From NCBI GenBank assembly GCA_026392825.1, contig JAPLBF010000019.1:1-35585 (forward strand): 35,585 bases of DNA. The letters are read 5' to 3'. Made by a program: the position numbers and the translations under genes. Each line of letters begins with the position of its first letter. The stretch's first letter is position 1. Below the pieces are notes generated by a model. It ran no database searches. It was not told the origin of the DNA and saw only the letters and a list, made by a program, of their open reading frames with translations. The stretch is from Actinomycetota bacterium. Lineage in GTDB: Bacteria; Actinomycetota; Actinomycetes; Nanopelagicales; Nanopelagicaceae. This document shows positions 24,817 through 32,987 of this stretch, in pieces.

Positions 24817-25145
24817 CCTACTTTAATATTTTTTTGTAACGCTGACGGGATAAATTCAATGATGGCGGATGCTGAAATAGGGCAATCCTTAGATATAGTT
24901 ACCGCAGCCAAGTTGTGAATGAATGAACCACTCGCAGCAACTCTTGCAAGATGATCTGGATCATTTAAAATTTCAATGTAATTAGTGGCAACAAGTGCGC
25001 CAATAATTCCCGCCAACACATCACCAGATCCTGCATTTTCAGGCCAGGGAGCCAGATTGCTCAGCATCTCAGGCACTCCAATTTTCATTCTTGTGCAGGT
25101 ATTTCGGATTTTCTTGGCGGTAGCCAATTTTGCAAGTATTGTCAC
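24804..25145 (-). pseudogene. Truncated NAD(P)H-hydrate dehydratase (nnrD/YjeF C-terminal) remnant
   Basis: This frame encodes up to 113 residues, of which the part from about residue 35 on matches the C-terminal third of ADP-dependent NAD(P)HX dehydratase: AGSGDVLAGIIGALVA carries the conserved Gly-Ser-Gly-Asp with the catalytic aspartate, then SFIHNLAAVTIS and ASAIIEFIPSAL. Complete enzymes are about 280 residues or longer. Upstream, the frame meets a stop near 25185 and no earlier nnrD sequence is visible; the region is instead the promoter and start of the Gfo/Idh gene. I therefore read it as a decayed fragment. A functional short protein cannot be excluded. Confidence 0.65.
25114..25142 (+). 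promoter_or_regulatory. Promoter of Gfo/Idh-AACS genes
   Basis: TTGGCG (25114-25119) and TATTGT (25137-25142) are 17 bases apart, and the -10 box is 7 nt before the ATG at 25150. It lies inside the 5' end of the nnrD remnant frame on the other strand, in keeping with that frame no longer being a gene. Confidence 0.5.
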
Positions 25146-25149
25146 CGAT

Positions 25150-26115
25150 ATGGAGAAAGTACGCTGGGGATTTATCGGCGCTGGTTACATTGCAAGGATC
25201 GCCCTATATCCAGCGCTACTTAATTCCGAAGTTGGCGAGACTTATGCCGTGGGATCAAAAGATCAAGAACGCGGAAAGTCTTTATCTCCCAGCGGCTTGG
25301 TTTACACAGATTACGAGCAATTGCTTGCCGACCCGAAAGTTGAAGCTATTTACATTTCGCTTCCAAACTCATTGCATATCGAATGGTCAATAAAAGCGAT
25401 GCGCGCCGGAAAACATGTTCTATGTGAAAAACCCGCTGCGATGGATGTGGCAGAACTCAATGAGGCAATTGCGGTCGCCAACGAAACTGGACTTATCTTT
25501 ATGGAAGCTAGTTGGAATCGTTGGCATCCAAGAACCTTGCGCCTAAAGGAGATTGTTGATTCAGGAGTAATCGGCGAGGTCAAAAACATTCGCACCGCAT
25601 TTACTTATGATGGACTAGATCCCAGCAATATTCGGGCGATTTATGAATTAGGCGGCGGAGGACTTTATGATCTCGGACCATATTCTGTGGCGGCCCCAAT
25701 TTGGTTGATGGATTTTGCACCAGTAAGCAATATCAAGACTGATGTTATTTGGCATCCCGGCGGATGTGATGAAACGTTAAATATCTCATTCGATATTGGC
25801 GGCGCACATGCCGAAGCGCTAACTTCTATGAATATACCGAGCACCCTTTACTTTGATGTCGTGGGCACGAAAGGCAGAGTTTCTTTGAGTGGAAACGACG
25901 CCTTTAACTCTCACAACAAGGCCAGCGCACTTGAATTAGAAGTTGATGGAAAGGTGAGCGTTGAAAACTTTGCTGCTTGCGATCCTTATCAATTGATGGC
26001 TGATTCAATGTCGCGGCGCATTCGCGGGGGAGAAGGTTGGTTAATGCCGCATTCTCAGTCAATCGCATTTGCAGAAGTCTTTGAACGTGGCTTTGAAGTA
26101 ATGGGCCGCCCCTAA
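25150..26115 (+). CDS. Gfo/Idh/MocA family oxidoreductase
   Basis: A 321-residue NAD(P)-dependent dehydrogenase. RWGFIGAGYIARIAL (residues 5-19) is the nucleotide-binding turn, EKP at 93-95 holds the catalytic lysine, and GGGGLYDLGPYSVAAPIWLM is the active-site segment in the second domain. It is of the same dihydrodiol dehydrogenase-like subgroup as the gene at 6360 (both have FMEASW/VMEAMW after EKP). The frame is open to 24985, but the ATG at 25150 gives the family start and follows a good promoter by 7 nt. It is followed directly by the acetoacetyl-CoA synthetase gene; a shared pathway is not obvious. Confidence 0.88.
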   Translation: MEKVRWGFIGAGYIARIALYPALLNSEVGETYAVGSKDQERGKSLSPSGLVYTDYEQLLADPKVEAIYISLPNSLHIEWSIKAMRAGKHVLCEKPAAMDVAELNEAIAVANETGLIFMEASWNRWHPRTLRLKEIVDSGVIGEVKNIRTAFTYDGLDPSNIRAIYELGGGGLYDLGPYSVAAPIWLMDFAPVSNIKTDVIWHPGGCDETLNISFDIGGAHAEALTSMNIPSTLYFDVVGTKGRVSLSGNDAFNSHNKASALELEVDGKVSVENFAACDPYQLMADSMSRRIRGGEGWLMPHSQSIAFAEVFERGFEVMGRP

Positions 26116-26118
26116 GTG

Positions 26119-28011
26119 ATGAAACGGTTGCTGTGGGAGCCAGAACCTTCTGAAGATCTGGCAATCGATAAGTTAAAGAGATTTGCCAAAGTGAGTGATT
26201 TCCAAAGCCTTCATAAATGGTCAATTGAAAATAAAGAAAGTTTTTGGCGCTATGTATTTGAAGATAGTGGCGTAGTCGGAACCCTTGGCGATAAGGCAAT
26301 AATTGATCGCGGCTTTCTCGACAGTCAATTCTTCCCCGATGCAAAGCTGAACATCGTAGATACCTTATTAAAGGGCAACGATGATCAAATTGTGATTACT
26401 GAGATAAGTGAATCCGGAGTCAAGAAGAGTTATTCACGCGGACAAGTACGTCACATTGCCAACCAAGTCGCCTATGGTTTACAGCAAATCGGCCTTAAGG
26501 AAGGCGATGTTGTTTCGGCAATTGTTGCCAACGTAGCAGAGACTGTTTTCATCGCACTCGGTGCCCTAAAAATTGGTGCCATTTTTTCTAGCACCTCTGC
26601 TGATTTCGGAACTGCAACCGTCTTAGATAGATTTGAACAGATTCGACCAAAGGTTCTGTTGGTCACGACTAATTACCAATATAACGGCAAAGAAATCGAT
26701 TGCTCAGAAAAAATTGCTGAAATAGTCGCACAACTGCCAACACTTCAGAAAGTCATCTCAATGGGATCGGCAAGTTCGCCACATCAAAGTTTTAGCGAGT
26801 GGATTGCAACCTGTGACCCAAAGAGCGAAATTTCAATACCTGGTGGTTTTGATCGCCCAGGTTTTATTTTGTTCTCATCTGGAACAACTGGCAAACCAAA
26901 ATGTATCGTGCACAGCGCTGCGGGAGTGTTGTTAAAAGCGCTTAGTGAGCAGAGATACCACCTTGATATAAAAGCTAATGATGAAGTTTTCTACTTCACA
27001 ACCTGTGGCTGGATGATGTGGAACTGGCTCTTTATGGTGATGGGAACAGGTGCGGCGATAGTTCTATACGACGGAAATCCCATGCACCCAACCCCTGAAC
27101 GATTATTTAATCTAGCCGATGAAAACCAATTAACTTTCCTTGGTGTTTCTGCTAAATATATAGATTCAATTCGTAAATTAAATTTGCAACCAAAAGAAAC
27201 ACATAAACTCTCTAAGTTGCGCACCATTGCCTCAACTGGATCACCACTTAGCCCAGAAGGCTTTAACTTTATTTACGAAAACGTCGCTTCCGGCGTCCAT
27301 CTCGCTTCAATCTCGGGAGGAACTGATATCTGCGGATGTTTTATGCTTGGCGCTCCCGATATGCCGGTTTATTCCGGCCAGATTCAAGTGCCAGCGCTGG
27401 GACTTGATGTCCAAGTTTTAATTGAGAATGGCGATGTTGCAGCAGTCGGAGTCAATGGCGAACTAGTTTGTAGAAATGTATTTCCTTCCGTTCCGCTCTA
27501 CTTCTGGGACGATCCAGGTAACGCTAAATTTAAGTCCGCTTACTTTGAAAGATTTGCCGACGTGTGGACCCACGGAGATTATGTTGAAAAGACTTTAGAA
27601 GGTGGCTTCATTGTGCAAGGCCGCTCAGATGCAACGCTAAATGCCAGTGGAGTGCGGATCGGTACCGCGGAGATCTATCGCATCACTGAGGAGTTTGCTG
27701 AAGTCACAGAATCTTTGGCGATTGCCCAAAAGTGGGATGGCGACACCCGAGTCATTCTTTTTGTAAAGATGGCAGAGGGAGTTGATTTAACAGAAGAGTT
27801 AATTGCTCAGATCAAATCAGCGTTGAAGAGAAAAGCGAGCCCGCGCCACGTGCCTGCTCTCATTTTGCAAGCGCCAGAATTTCCGCGAACCAAGAGCAAT
27901 AAACTCGTGGAAATCGCCGTTGCCAATGTCATAAACAAAGTAGCAAATAACAACTTAGGTGCACTTGCCAATCCAGAATCTTTAGATTGGTTTAGCGGCT
28001 TAAATCTTTAA
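26119..28011 (+). CDS. Acetoacetyl-CoA synthetase
   Basis: A 630-residue acyl-adenylate-forming ligase of the acetoacetate-CoA ligase family, activating acetoacetate (ATP to AMP) so it can enter central metabolism or polymer synthesis. Diagnostic features: the N-terminal LHKWSIENKESFWRYVFE block, the phosphate loop LFSSGTTGKPKCIVH (SSGTTGKPK at 253-261), TTCGWMMWNWL, ASISGGTDICGCFML, GRSDATLNASGVRIGTAEIYRI, and the C-terminal lysine segment FPRTKSNKLVE. The GGTDICGCF and GVRIGTAEIY forms point to acetoacetate rather than acetate as substrate. A GTG three bases earlier (26116) directly after the previous stop is another possible start. Its last 20 bases overlap the 3' end of the convergent Gfo/Idh gene. 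Confidence 0.88.
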   Translation: MKRLLWEPEPSEDLAIDKLKRFAKVSDFQSLHKWSIENKESFWRYVFEDSGVVGTLGDKAIIDRGFLDSQFFPDAKLNIVDTLLKGNDDQIVITEISESGVKKSYSRGQVRHIANQVAYGLQQIGLKEGDVVSAIVANVAETVFIALGALKIGAIFSSTSADFGTATVLDRFEQIRPKVLLVTTNYQYNGKEIDCSEKIAEIVAQLPTLQKVISMGSASSPHQSFSEWIATCDPKSEISIPGGFDRPGFILFSSGTTGKPKCIVHSAAGVLLKALSEQRYHLDIKANDEVFYFTTCGWMMWNWLFMVMGTGAAIVLYDGNPMHPTPERLFNLADENQLTFLGVSAKYIDSIRKLNLQPKETHKLSKLRTIASTGSPLSPEGFNFIYENVASGVHLASISGGTDICGCFMLGAPDMPVYSGQIQVPALGLDVQVLIENGDVAAVGVNGELVCRNVFPSVPLYFWDDPGNAKFKSAYFERFADVWTHGDYVEKTLEGGFIVQGRSDATLNASGVRIGTAEIYRITEEFAEVTESLAIAQKWDGDTRVILFVKMAEGVDLTEELIAQIKSALKRKASPRHVPALILQAPEFPRTKSNKLVEIAVANVINKVANNNLGALANPESLDWFSGLNL

Positions 28012-29161
28012 CTTGTTCCCAAGTGCGTGAGCTCCAAGAGTTAATCAAAGCTTGTTGCACACTTACGACATCGACCGCTTCTTTAAAGCTTTGGCCAAAG
28101 GCTTTGCCTTCAACGATTGATTGCATAAAGACATAATCTTCAATGGCAACCAGGTCTTCAAATCCGATGGCATTTGCTTGACCAGGAACAAATGCTCCGT
28201 GGAATGGGAAGCGATCTCCACCATAAATTGTGGTGTAACCGGTGTTAAGCGAACTTCCGAGTTCGTAATACTGCAATTCGTTTATCTTTTCTAAGTTCCA
28301 CAAAAGTGATCCCTTGGTTCCGTAAATTTCGAAGGCGTTCTGACTTTCTGGTCCAACGACAGTGCGGCTAACTTCAAATGTTCCGGTTGCGCCATTAGCG
28401 AAAGTGCAAAGCATCGAAGCGAAATCTTCATTTTCAACAGGACCTTTTGGATCACTTGCTTTGCCACGTGAGTAATGGCTGGCATTTGCGGAAGGCAATG
28501 GACGCTCTTTAATTGTTGTGTTCTGCATTCCGACAACTTCAGATATTGGTCCTACTAAAAATTGCGCCATAGAAACGCTGTGACTCAAAATATCGCTGGA
28601 TACACCGTAACCAGCATCAGCTAACTTAAAACGCCAAGTGAGCAAACCGAGTTCGTCGCTTCCATACATACTCAAGAAACGGCCACGGTAGTGCGTGATT
28701 TCTCCGAGTGCACCGCTAGCAATCAAGTTCTTTGCGTGCAGAACCAGGGGAGCCCAAACATAGTTATAGCCAACTCCAGTTGGAACACCAGCGCTCTTCG
28801 CTAATTTATAAGCCTCAACTGTTTGTTCTGGTTTTCCACCAATTGGCTTCTCGCTAAATACCGCTTTACCAGCCTTAGTTGCTGCTTCAATCATTGGAAG
28901 GTGCAACATATTTGGAGCTGTTACCCACACAGCATCTACATCTGATGCAGTCGCTGCCTCCATCCAATCACCAGTGGCGCGCGCAAATCCGTAATCTTCA
29001 ACTGCGCTCTTCTGTCGCGCTGGATCAACATCAGCACACACTTGCAAGATTGGCTGGAACCCGCGATCAGGAAATAGCGATGGAATGCGTAGCGCAGAGC
29101 GAGAGTGTGCCTGTCCCATCCAGCCGAGACCGAGAACTGCAATGCGGATATCTTTTTTCAT
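27992..29161 (-). CDS. Gfo/Idh/MocA family oxidoreductase of the inositol cluster
   Basis: A 389-residue dehydrogenase: IAVLGLGWMGQAHS (residues 7-20) binds NAD(P), EKP is at 104-106, GVGYNYVWAP follows, and YGVSSDILSHSVSM supplies the catalytic Asp/His region. The longer size and the inserted loop with the SRGKASDPKGPVENEDFAS segment are typical of the Gfo/Idh members found in actinobacterial inositol clusters, where a scyllo-inositol or inosose-related substrate is likely. The frame extends upstream to 29224, but that would overlap iolB heavily; the ATG at 29161 overlaps the iolB stop as ATGA. It is the last gene of the iolC operon. Confidence 0.85.
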   Translation of the reverse strand: MKKDIRIAVLGLGWMGQAHSRSALRIPSLFPDRGFQPILQVCADVDPARQKSAVEDYGFARATGDWMEAATASDVDAVWVTAPNMLHLPMIEAATKAGKAVFSEKPIGGKPEQTVEAYKLAKSAGVPTGVGYNYVWAPLVLHAKNLIASGALGEITHYRGRFLSMYGSDELGLLTWRFKLADAGYGVSSDILSHSVSMAQFLVGPISEVVGMQNTTIKERPLPSANASHYSRGKASDPKGPVENEDFASMLCTFANGATGTFEVSRTVVGPESQNAFEIYGTKGSLLWNLEKINELQYYELGSSLNTGYTTIYGGDRFPFHGAFVPGQANAIGFEDLVAIEDYVFMQSIVEGKAFGQSFKEAVDVVSVQQALINSWSSRTWEQVKDLSR

Positions 29162-30051
29162 TTTTTCACCTTGCCTTGGGCTGAAGTAACTGGACAACGA
29201 GGGTCTTGCACTTGATCGTTCCATGAATCTCTAATCCAGTGATGTGCTGGATCATCGCAAAAAGCCATACTGCGTTCGGCGGCAGGTCCGGCCATTACAT
29301 TTAAAAAGTACATTGGATATTCAGGGGAAGCGATTGATGGTCCGTGATAACCATGAGGCACCACATAAGTATCTTTATCGTGAATGGTCACAGTTTCATC
29401 TACAGAACCATCGACGGTATAAACGTGGAAGAAGCCAACGCCTTCGCCATCACCGTGGTCGGTTCCTTCCTTACCAATTTGGAAGTAGTAAACCTCTTCG
29501 TTAATTGTGGGACAACCCGGAAATTTATCGTGGCGGTGTGGTGGCCAAGAGGAAAGATTTCCACCTGGAGTAATAACTTCGCAGACCAAAATTTTATGAC
29601 AAGCGGTAAAACTAGTTGGCGTTGCAATGTTATTCACTTGGCGGGTTGCCTTACCTGAGCCGCGAACTTCAACGGAAACGCCTTCAGCAGGTGTGTAGCA
29701 AACTGGAAATTGCTCACTCGCTTCAGCGGTCAATAACGCTACTTCGCCAGATTTTCCAGAGAATTTAACTGATGAATTAACTGGAAGGTAGATCCAATCG
29801 GAGACCGCTGCAAAAACTCCGGTGCGACCTTTCAATGTAAAGGTCTGACCATCTACTTCCACCTTCACATCTTGAGCTGAGAGCGGAAGCAATATCGCCT
29901 CACGCCCTTTCAGTTCTACGCTAACTTCGGCGCGCTTTGCCAAGTCATAAGTATAAAAACCGCAGAATTCCCATTGCGCATCCTTTGGCGTTAATGAAAT
30001 CTCTGCATCCGCAGTGGCTAAAGTTCCAGCGGGTTTATACCAACTCATCAT
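29158..30051 (-). CDS. iolB: 5-Deoxy-glucuronate isomerase
   Basis: IolB (297 aa) isomerises 5-deoxy-D-glucuronate to 2-deoxy-5-keto-D-gluconate in myo-inositol breakdown. It has the bicupin shape with metal ligands in SSWPPHRHDKFPG and in VPHGYHGPS, plus EEVYYFQI and GFFHVYTVDGSVDETVTI between them. The C-terminal AFCDDPAHHWIRDSWNDQVQD matches the family. The ATG at 30051 overlaps the previous stop (TGATG); another ATG follows directly, and a TTG at 30054 is also in frame. It lies between the aldolase-like gene and a Gfo/Idh gene, each overlapping by one to four bases. Confidence 0.94.
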   Translation of the reverse strand: MMSWYKPAGTLATADAEISLTPKDAQWEFCGFYTYDLAKRAEVSVELKGREAILLPLSAQDVKVEVDGQTFTLKGRTGVFAAVSDWIYLPVNSSVKFSGKSGEVALLTAEASEQFPVCYTPAEGVSVEVRGSGKATRQVNNIATPTSFTACHKILVCEVITPGGNLSSWPPHRHDKFPGCPTINEEVYYFQIGKEGTDHGDGEGVGFFHVYTVDGSVDETVTIHDKDTYVVPHGYHGPSIASPEYPMYFLNVMAGPAAERSMAFCDDPAHHWIRDSWNDQVQDPRCPVTSAQGKVKK

Positions 30052-30941
30052 CAACCTTTTCTAACCATTTTTGCTGCGCGAGATACGGCAGCTTCTACAT
30101 CTAAATCTTCACCGTATAAAAGTGCGCGGCCTGGAACTAAGCCACGGATATTAGGAACAGTCAAAGCTTTCTCCCACTTGGCAAAGACTTCTTCCCAATT
30201 ACTTCCTGGATCTCCACCCAATAACAAAATTGGACAACTCGTTGCCGCCGCAACTCTTTCAGGATTTGTAGGTGCTGGAATCTTTAGCCAAGTAAATGCT
30301 GATGATGAACCAAGTGCCGATGCGATTGAGACTACCTTTATCAACTTCTCTTCCGATGGATCAAGCACTGCTCTGCCATCTGAGTTCTTCATATATGGAA
30401 GCGGTTCAATCATAGATACGAGTTCCAGGTCAGCCAGTTGTGTGGTTACTTGAGCAACCATTTCGATTGTTCTAGCAACTCCCGGGTCCGTCTCATCAAT
30501 TCGCAGCAAAGTCTTTCCGCCATCGAGCCCCATGCTCTTTATATGTTCGGCGTCGTATGCGGTTAGGCGATCATCGAGCTCCCAAGTAGCTCCGATAATT
30601 CCACCGCGATTCATAGTGCCAATTGCAACTTTTTCTTCAAGCGCGCCTAGCCAAGCAAGTTCTTCTAAGATATCCGCACTTGCCATTACGCCGTCAACGC
30701 CGGCAACGGCTAAACCACGAATTAATTTATCTAATAGAACAAAACGATCTGCGATAGCCGTCGGATTATTTCCCGCAGCAATGATTCCGCGCGCCGTGTG
30801 ATCTGCCGCCAACAACATTAATTTGCCGTCTTTACCAGCAACGCTTCTGCGCGCACGATTCTTTAAAGCCTTTTGAAGTGATGCCGGATCATTTATTCTG
30901 GCTTCAATAAGTTGGAAGTAGCGCTTACGATCGAGGTTCAT
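30051..30941 (-). CDS. Class I aldolase-like (beta/alpha)8 protein of iol clusters
   Basis: A 296-residue TIM-barrel protein of the DhnA/LacD-like aldolase group (the Cgl0158 type of corynebacterial inositol clusters). LMLLAADHTARGIIAAG (residues 41-57) is the first-strand motif, DGVMASADILEELAW and GTMNRGGI follow, SSAFTWLKIPAP carries a lysine placed as a Schiff-base former, and CPILLLGGDPGS is the late phosphate-binding turn. By position it should cleave 2-deoxy-5-keto-gluconate 6-phosphate, the product of IolC, into dihydroxyacetone phosphate and malonic semialdehyde, replacing IolJ. That function is inferred from context. Start and iolC stop overlap (TAATG). Confidence 0.8.
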   Translation of the reverse strand: MNLDRKRYFQLIEARINDPASLQKALKNRARRSVAGKDGKLMLLAADHTARGIIAAGNNPTAIADRFVLLDKLIRGLAVAGVDGVMASADILEELAWLGALEEKVAIGTMNRGGIIGATWELDDRLTAYDAEHIKSMGLDGGKTLLRIDETDPGVARTIEMVAQVTTQLADLELVSMIEPLPYMKNSDGRAVLDPSEEKLIKVVSIASALGSSSAFTWLKIPAPTNPERVAAATSCPILLLGGDPGSNWEEVFAKWEKALTVPNIRGLVPGRALLYGEDLDVEAAVSRAAKMVRKG

Positions 30942-31894
30942 TACCGCTTACCTCCTGTGCCAATAAAGTTATTGAGAACTTCAATAGTTGGCATTGCATC
31001 GGAGCACATTAACTCAGAAGCCAAATAGGCACCAGCAGCGTTGGCAAACTCACCTATTTCGTGTAATCCCCAGCCGCTTAACAAGCCATGTACTAGTGCA
31101 CCGCCAAAAGCATCTCCGGCGCCAAGTCCGCATACCAATTTGATCGGACGTGGAGCGATAACGATTCGTTCACTTTGCGTTGCAAGCAGAACACCATCTC
31201 CGCCCATCTTCACAATCGCGATACGAACCCCACGCTTTAGAAGTTCGGTCGCCGCTTCCTGCGGATCAGAGATTCCAAGTGCGACTTGGCATTCAGCAAT
31301 ATTTCCAATTGCAATCGTGCAAAGTGATATCGCCTCTTGCGCGGCAGCACGCGCTGCATCCACATTTGGCCAAAATGAAGGTCGGTAATCTAAATCGATA
31401 ATTGATTCAGCTCTGCGATCGCGAATTTGTAGCCATTTGACCGCGCTCTTTGCCGTTTCACCGGTAGATAAAGCGCACGCGCTTACCCAGAAGATTTTTG
31501 CAGCCAATATTGTTTCGGAATCGACATCGCTAACGATTACTTGCGTATCCGGAGCCGAAGGCTGGCGATGAAAGATGATCTTTGGATCTTCTGGTGGATC
31601 TTGTGAAGCAAGCACAACAGGCGTTAGACCGCTTTCAGCAACCTTCACAAAATCTGTGTTCACGCCAAATTCTTTTAATTTATTAACAACGTATTGCCCA
31701 AGAGGATCAACACCGACTTTTGTAACTATCGCACTCTTATGGCCCAATCGAGCCGCCGCAACTGCCACATTTGTCGGAGAGCCGCCGATTGATTTATGAA
31801 AAGTCTGCGGCTGACTAAAGGAAGTATTGATTTGTTCAGCAAATAAATCAACGCTGATTCGACCCACCGTGATGAGGTCGAGATCCTTAGCCAT
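30941..31894 (-). CDS. iolC: 5-Dehydro-2-deoxygluconokinase
   Basis: A PfkB-family sugar kinase of 317 residues that phosphorylates 2-deoxy-5-keto-gluconate in inositol degradation. The N-terminal sugar-binding motif is SIGGSPTNVAVAAARLG (35-51); the ATP/anion hole is GLGAGDAFGGAL (257-268) with catalytic base D261. IIDLDYRPSFWPN (165-177) is characteristic of IolC within the PfkB family. The ATG has AAGGA about seven bases upstream. It is the first gene of a four-gene minus-strand operon whose members all overlap, and it is divergent from iolG. Confidence 0.92.
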   Translation of the reverse strand: MAKDLDLITVGRISVDLFAEQINTSFSQPQTFHKSIGGSPTNVAVAAARLGHKSAIVTKVGVDPLGQYVVNKLKEFGVNTDFVKVAESGLTPVVLASQDPPEDPKIIFHRQPSAPDTQVIVSDVDSETILAAKIFWVSACALSTGETAKSAVKWLQIRDRRAESIIDLDYRPSFWPNVDAARAAAQEAISLCTIAIGNIAECQVALGISDPQEAATELLKRGVRIAIVKMGGDGVLLATQSERIVIAPRPIKLVCGLGAGDAFGGALVHGLLSGWGLHEIGEFANAAGAYLASELMCSDAMPTIEVLNNFIGTGGKR

Positions 31895-31942
31895 TGTTAT
31901 CCTTACGTGCGTAATAGGGGCACTTCATAAATCCTTCTCCAA

Positions 31943-31952
31943 ACTATATAGT
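31943..31952. promoter_or_regulatory. Shared palindromic -10 region of divergent iolC and iolG promoters
   Basis: ACTATATAGT is a perfect palindrome containing TATAGT on each strand. Toward iolG, TTCATA (31924-31929) lies 17 bases upstream of TATAGT; toward iolC, TTCGCA (minus strand, 31966-31971) lies 17 bases upstream of its TATAGT. The two promoters thus overlap. TTACG-TG-CGTAA (31903-31914) near the iolC start is a candidate operator. Confidence 0.45.
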
Positions 31953-31991
31953 GAAGGTCTATCGCTGCGAAATAAGGAGTAAATCTGCGCC

Positions 31992-32972
31992 ATGAAGATC
32001 GCAGTTATTGGTTCTGGGCGCATGGGCGCTATTCGCGCCGAAGATTTACTTGGTGATGGCGCTCAAGTAACAATATTTAATCGACGCGATTTAGCGGCTG
32101 AAGAATTGGCGAAAAAATTGGGCTGTGGCTCTGGTAAGTATTCAGAGGTTTATAGCCAAACTTTTGATGGCTATGTAGTAGCAACTGCAACCAATGCTCA
32201 CGTGGAAATTTTAAAAAGCTTATTACCTCTTGGAAAACCTATTCTCTGTGAAAAGCCAATTTCACTCACAGTTGAAGAAACTGATGAAGTCATTGCTACA
32301 GCCGATAAGTATAGAACTCAGATCCAAGTAGGGTTTCAGCGCCGCTTTGATCCGCCAATCAGCAAAGCCGCCAAGATGGTTTCCAATGGAGATGTCGGAA
32401 CTTTATACACATTACATATGTACGCCCACGACCACCAGCCTTCAACTTTAGAGTTCTTGGAAGGTAGCGGAAGTATCTATCGAGATCTACATGTTCACGA
32501 CTTTGATCTCATCCGTTGGATTACCCAAAGTGAGATTGCCAAGGTTTACGCCACTCAAGCAGTTCGCGAACACCAGCAATACGCGAAGTATGGTGATGCT
32601 GACGTTTCACTAATTTCTTTAACAACTGTCAGCGGCGTTCAAGTAGCAATTACTGGAACGCGCCACGATCCGGTCGGACACGATGTTCGCCTGGAAATTT
32701 TTGGCTCAAAAGAATCTCTCGCCGTCGGCTTAAATAAAAAGACGCCGATCCATGATGTTGAAGGCGAGATTAACTTTGCTCCAGTTAGATATAAAGGTTT
32801 TATCGAAAGATTTCGTGAGGCATTTACAAAAGAATCTCAAGCATTTCATCAACTTACTAAAGGCGAGATTTCTAATCCATGCCCACCAAAATCAGCTCGC
32901 GAATCGCTCAGAGTCGCAATCGCCTGCGAAGAATCGATCAAAACCGGAACTGCTGTAAGCATCGCGCAATAG
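31992..32972 (+). CDS. iolG: myo-Inositol 2-dehydrogenase-like oxidoreductase
   Basis: A 326-residue Gfo/Idh/MocA enzyme that best fits inositol dehydrogenase, oxidising myo-inositol to 2-keto-myo-inositol with NAD+. GSGRMG (7-12) is the nucleotide loop; EKP with K88 is at 87-89; VGFQRRFDPP follows, and RDLHVHDFDLIRW has the catalytic D165-x3-H169 pair. These features are those of IolG rather than of the dihydrodiol dehydrogenase-like relatives elsewhere in the window. AAGGAG (31974-31979) is upstream at a rather long 12-base spacing. It is divergent from iolC and converges on fhs with 15 bases between. Confidence 0.85.
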   Translation: MKIAVIGSGRMGAIRAEDLLGDGAQVTIFNRRDLAAEELAKKLGCGSGKYSEVYSQTFDGYVVATATNAHVEILKSLLPLGKPILCEKPISLTVEETDEVIATADKYRTQIQVGFQRRFDPPISKAAKMVSNGDVGTLYTLHMYAHDHQPSTLEFLEGSGSIYRDLHVHDFDLIRWITQSEIAKVYATQAVREHQQYAKYGDADVSLISLTTVSGVQVAITGTRHDPVGHDVRLEIFGSKESLAVGLNKKTPIHDVEGEINFAPVRYKGFIERFREAFTKESQAFHQLTKGEISNPCPPKSARESLRVAIACEESIKTGTAVSIAQ

Positions 32973-32987
32973 TTCAGAAGTCGCTCG

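Noticed and set aside
24985-25149. 55-codon N-terminal extension of the Gfo/Idh protein
   Set aside because: It runs antisense through the nnrD remnant and past a good promoter; family members begin at the Rossmann strand.
29162-29224. 21-codon extension of the Gfo/Idh gene into iolB
   Set aside because: The ATGA overlap at 29158-29161 is a standard coupled junction and the extension has no homologous residues.
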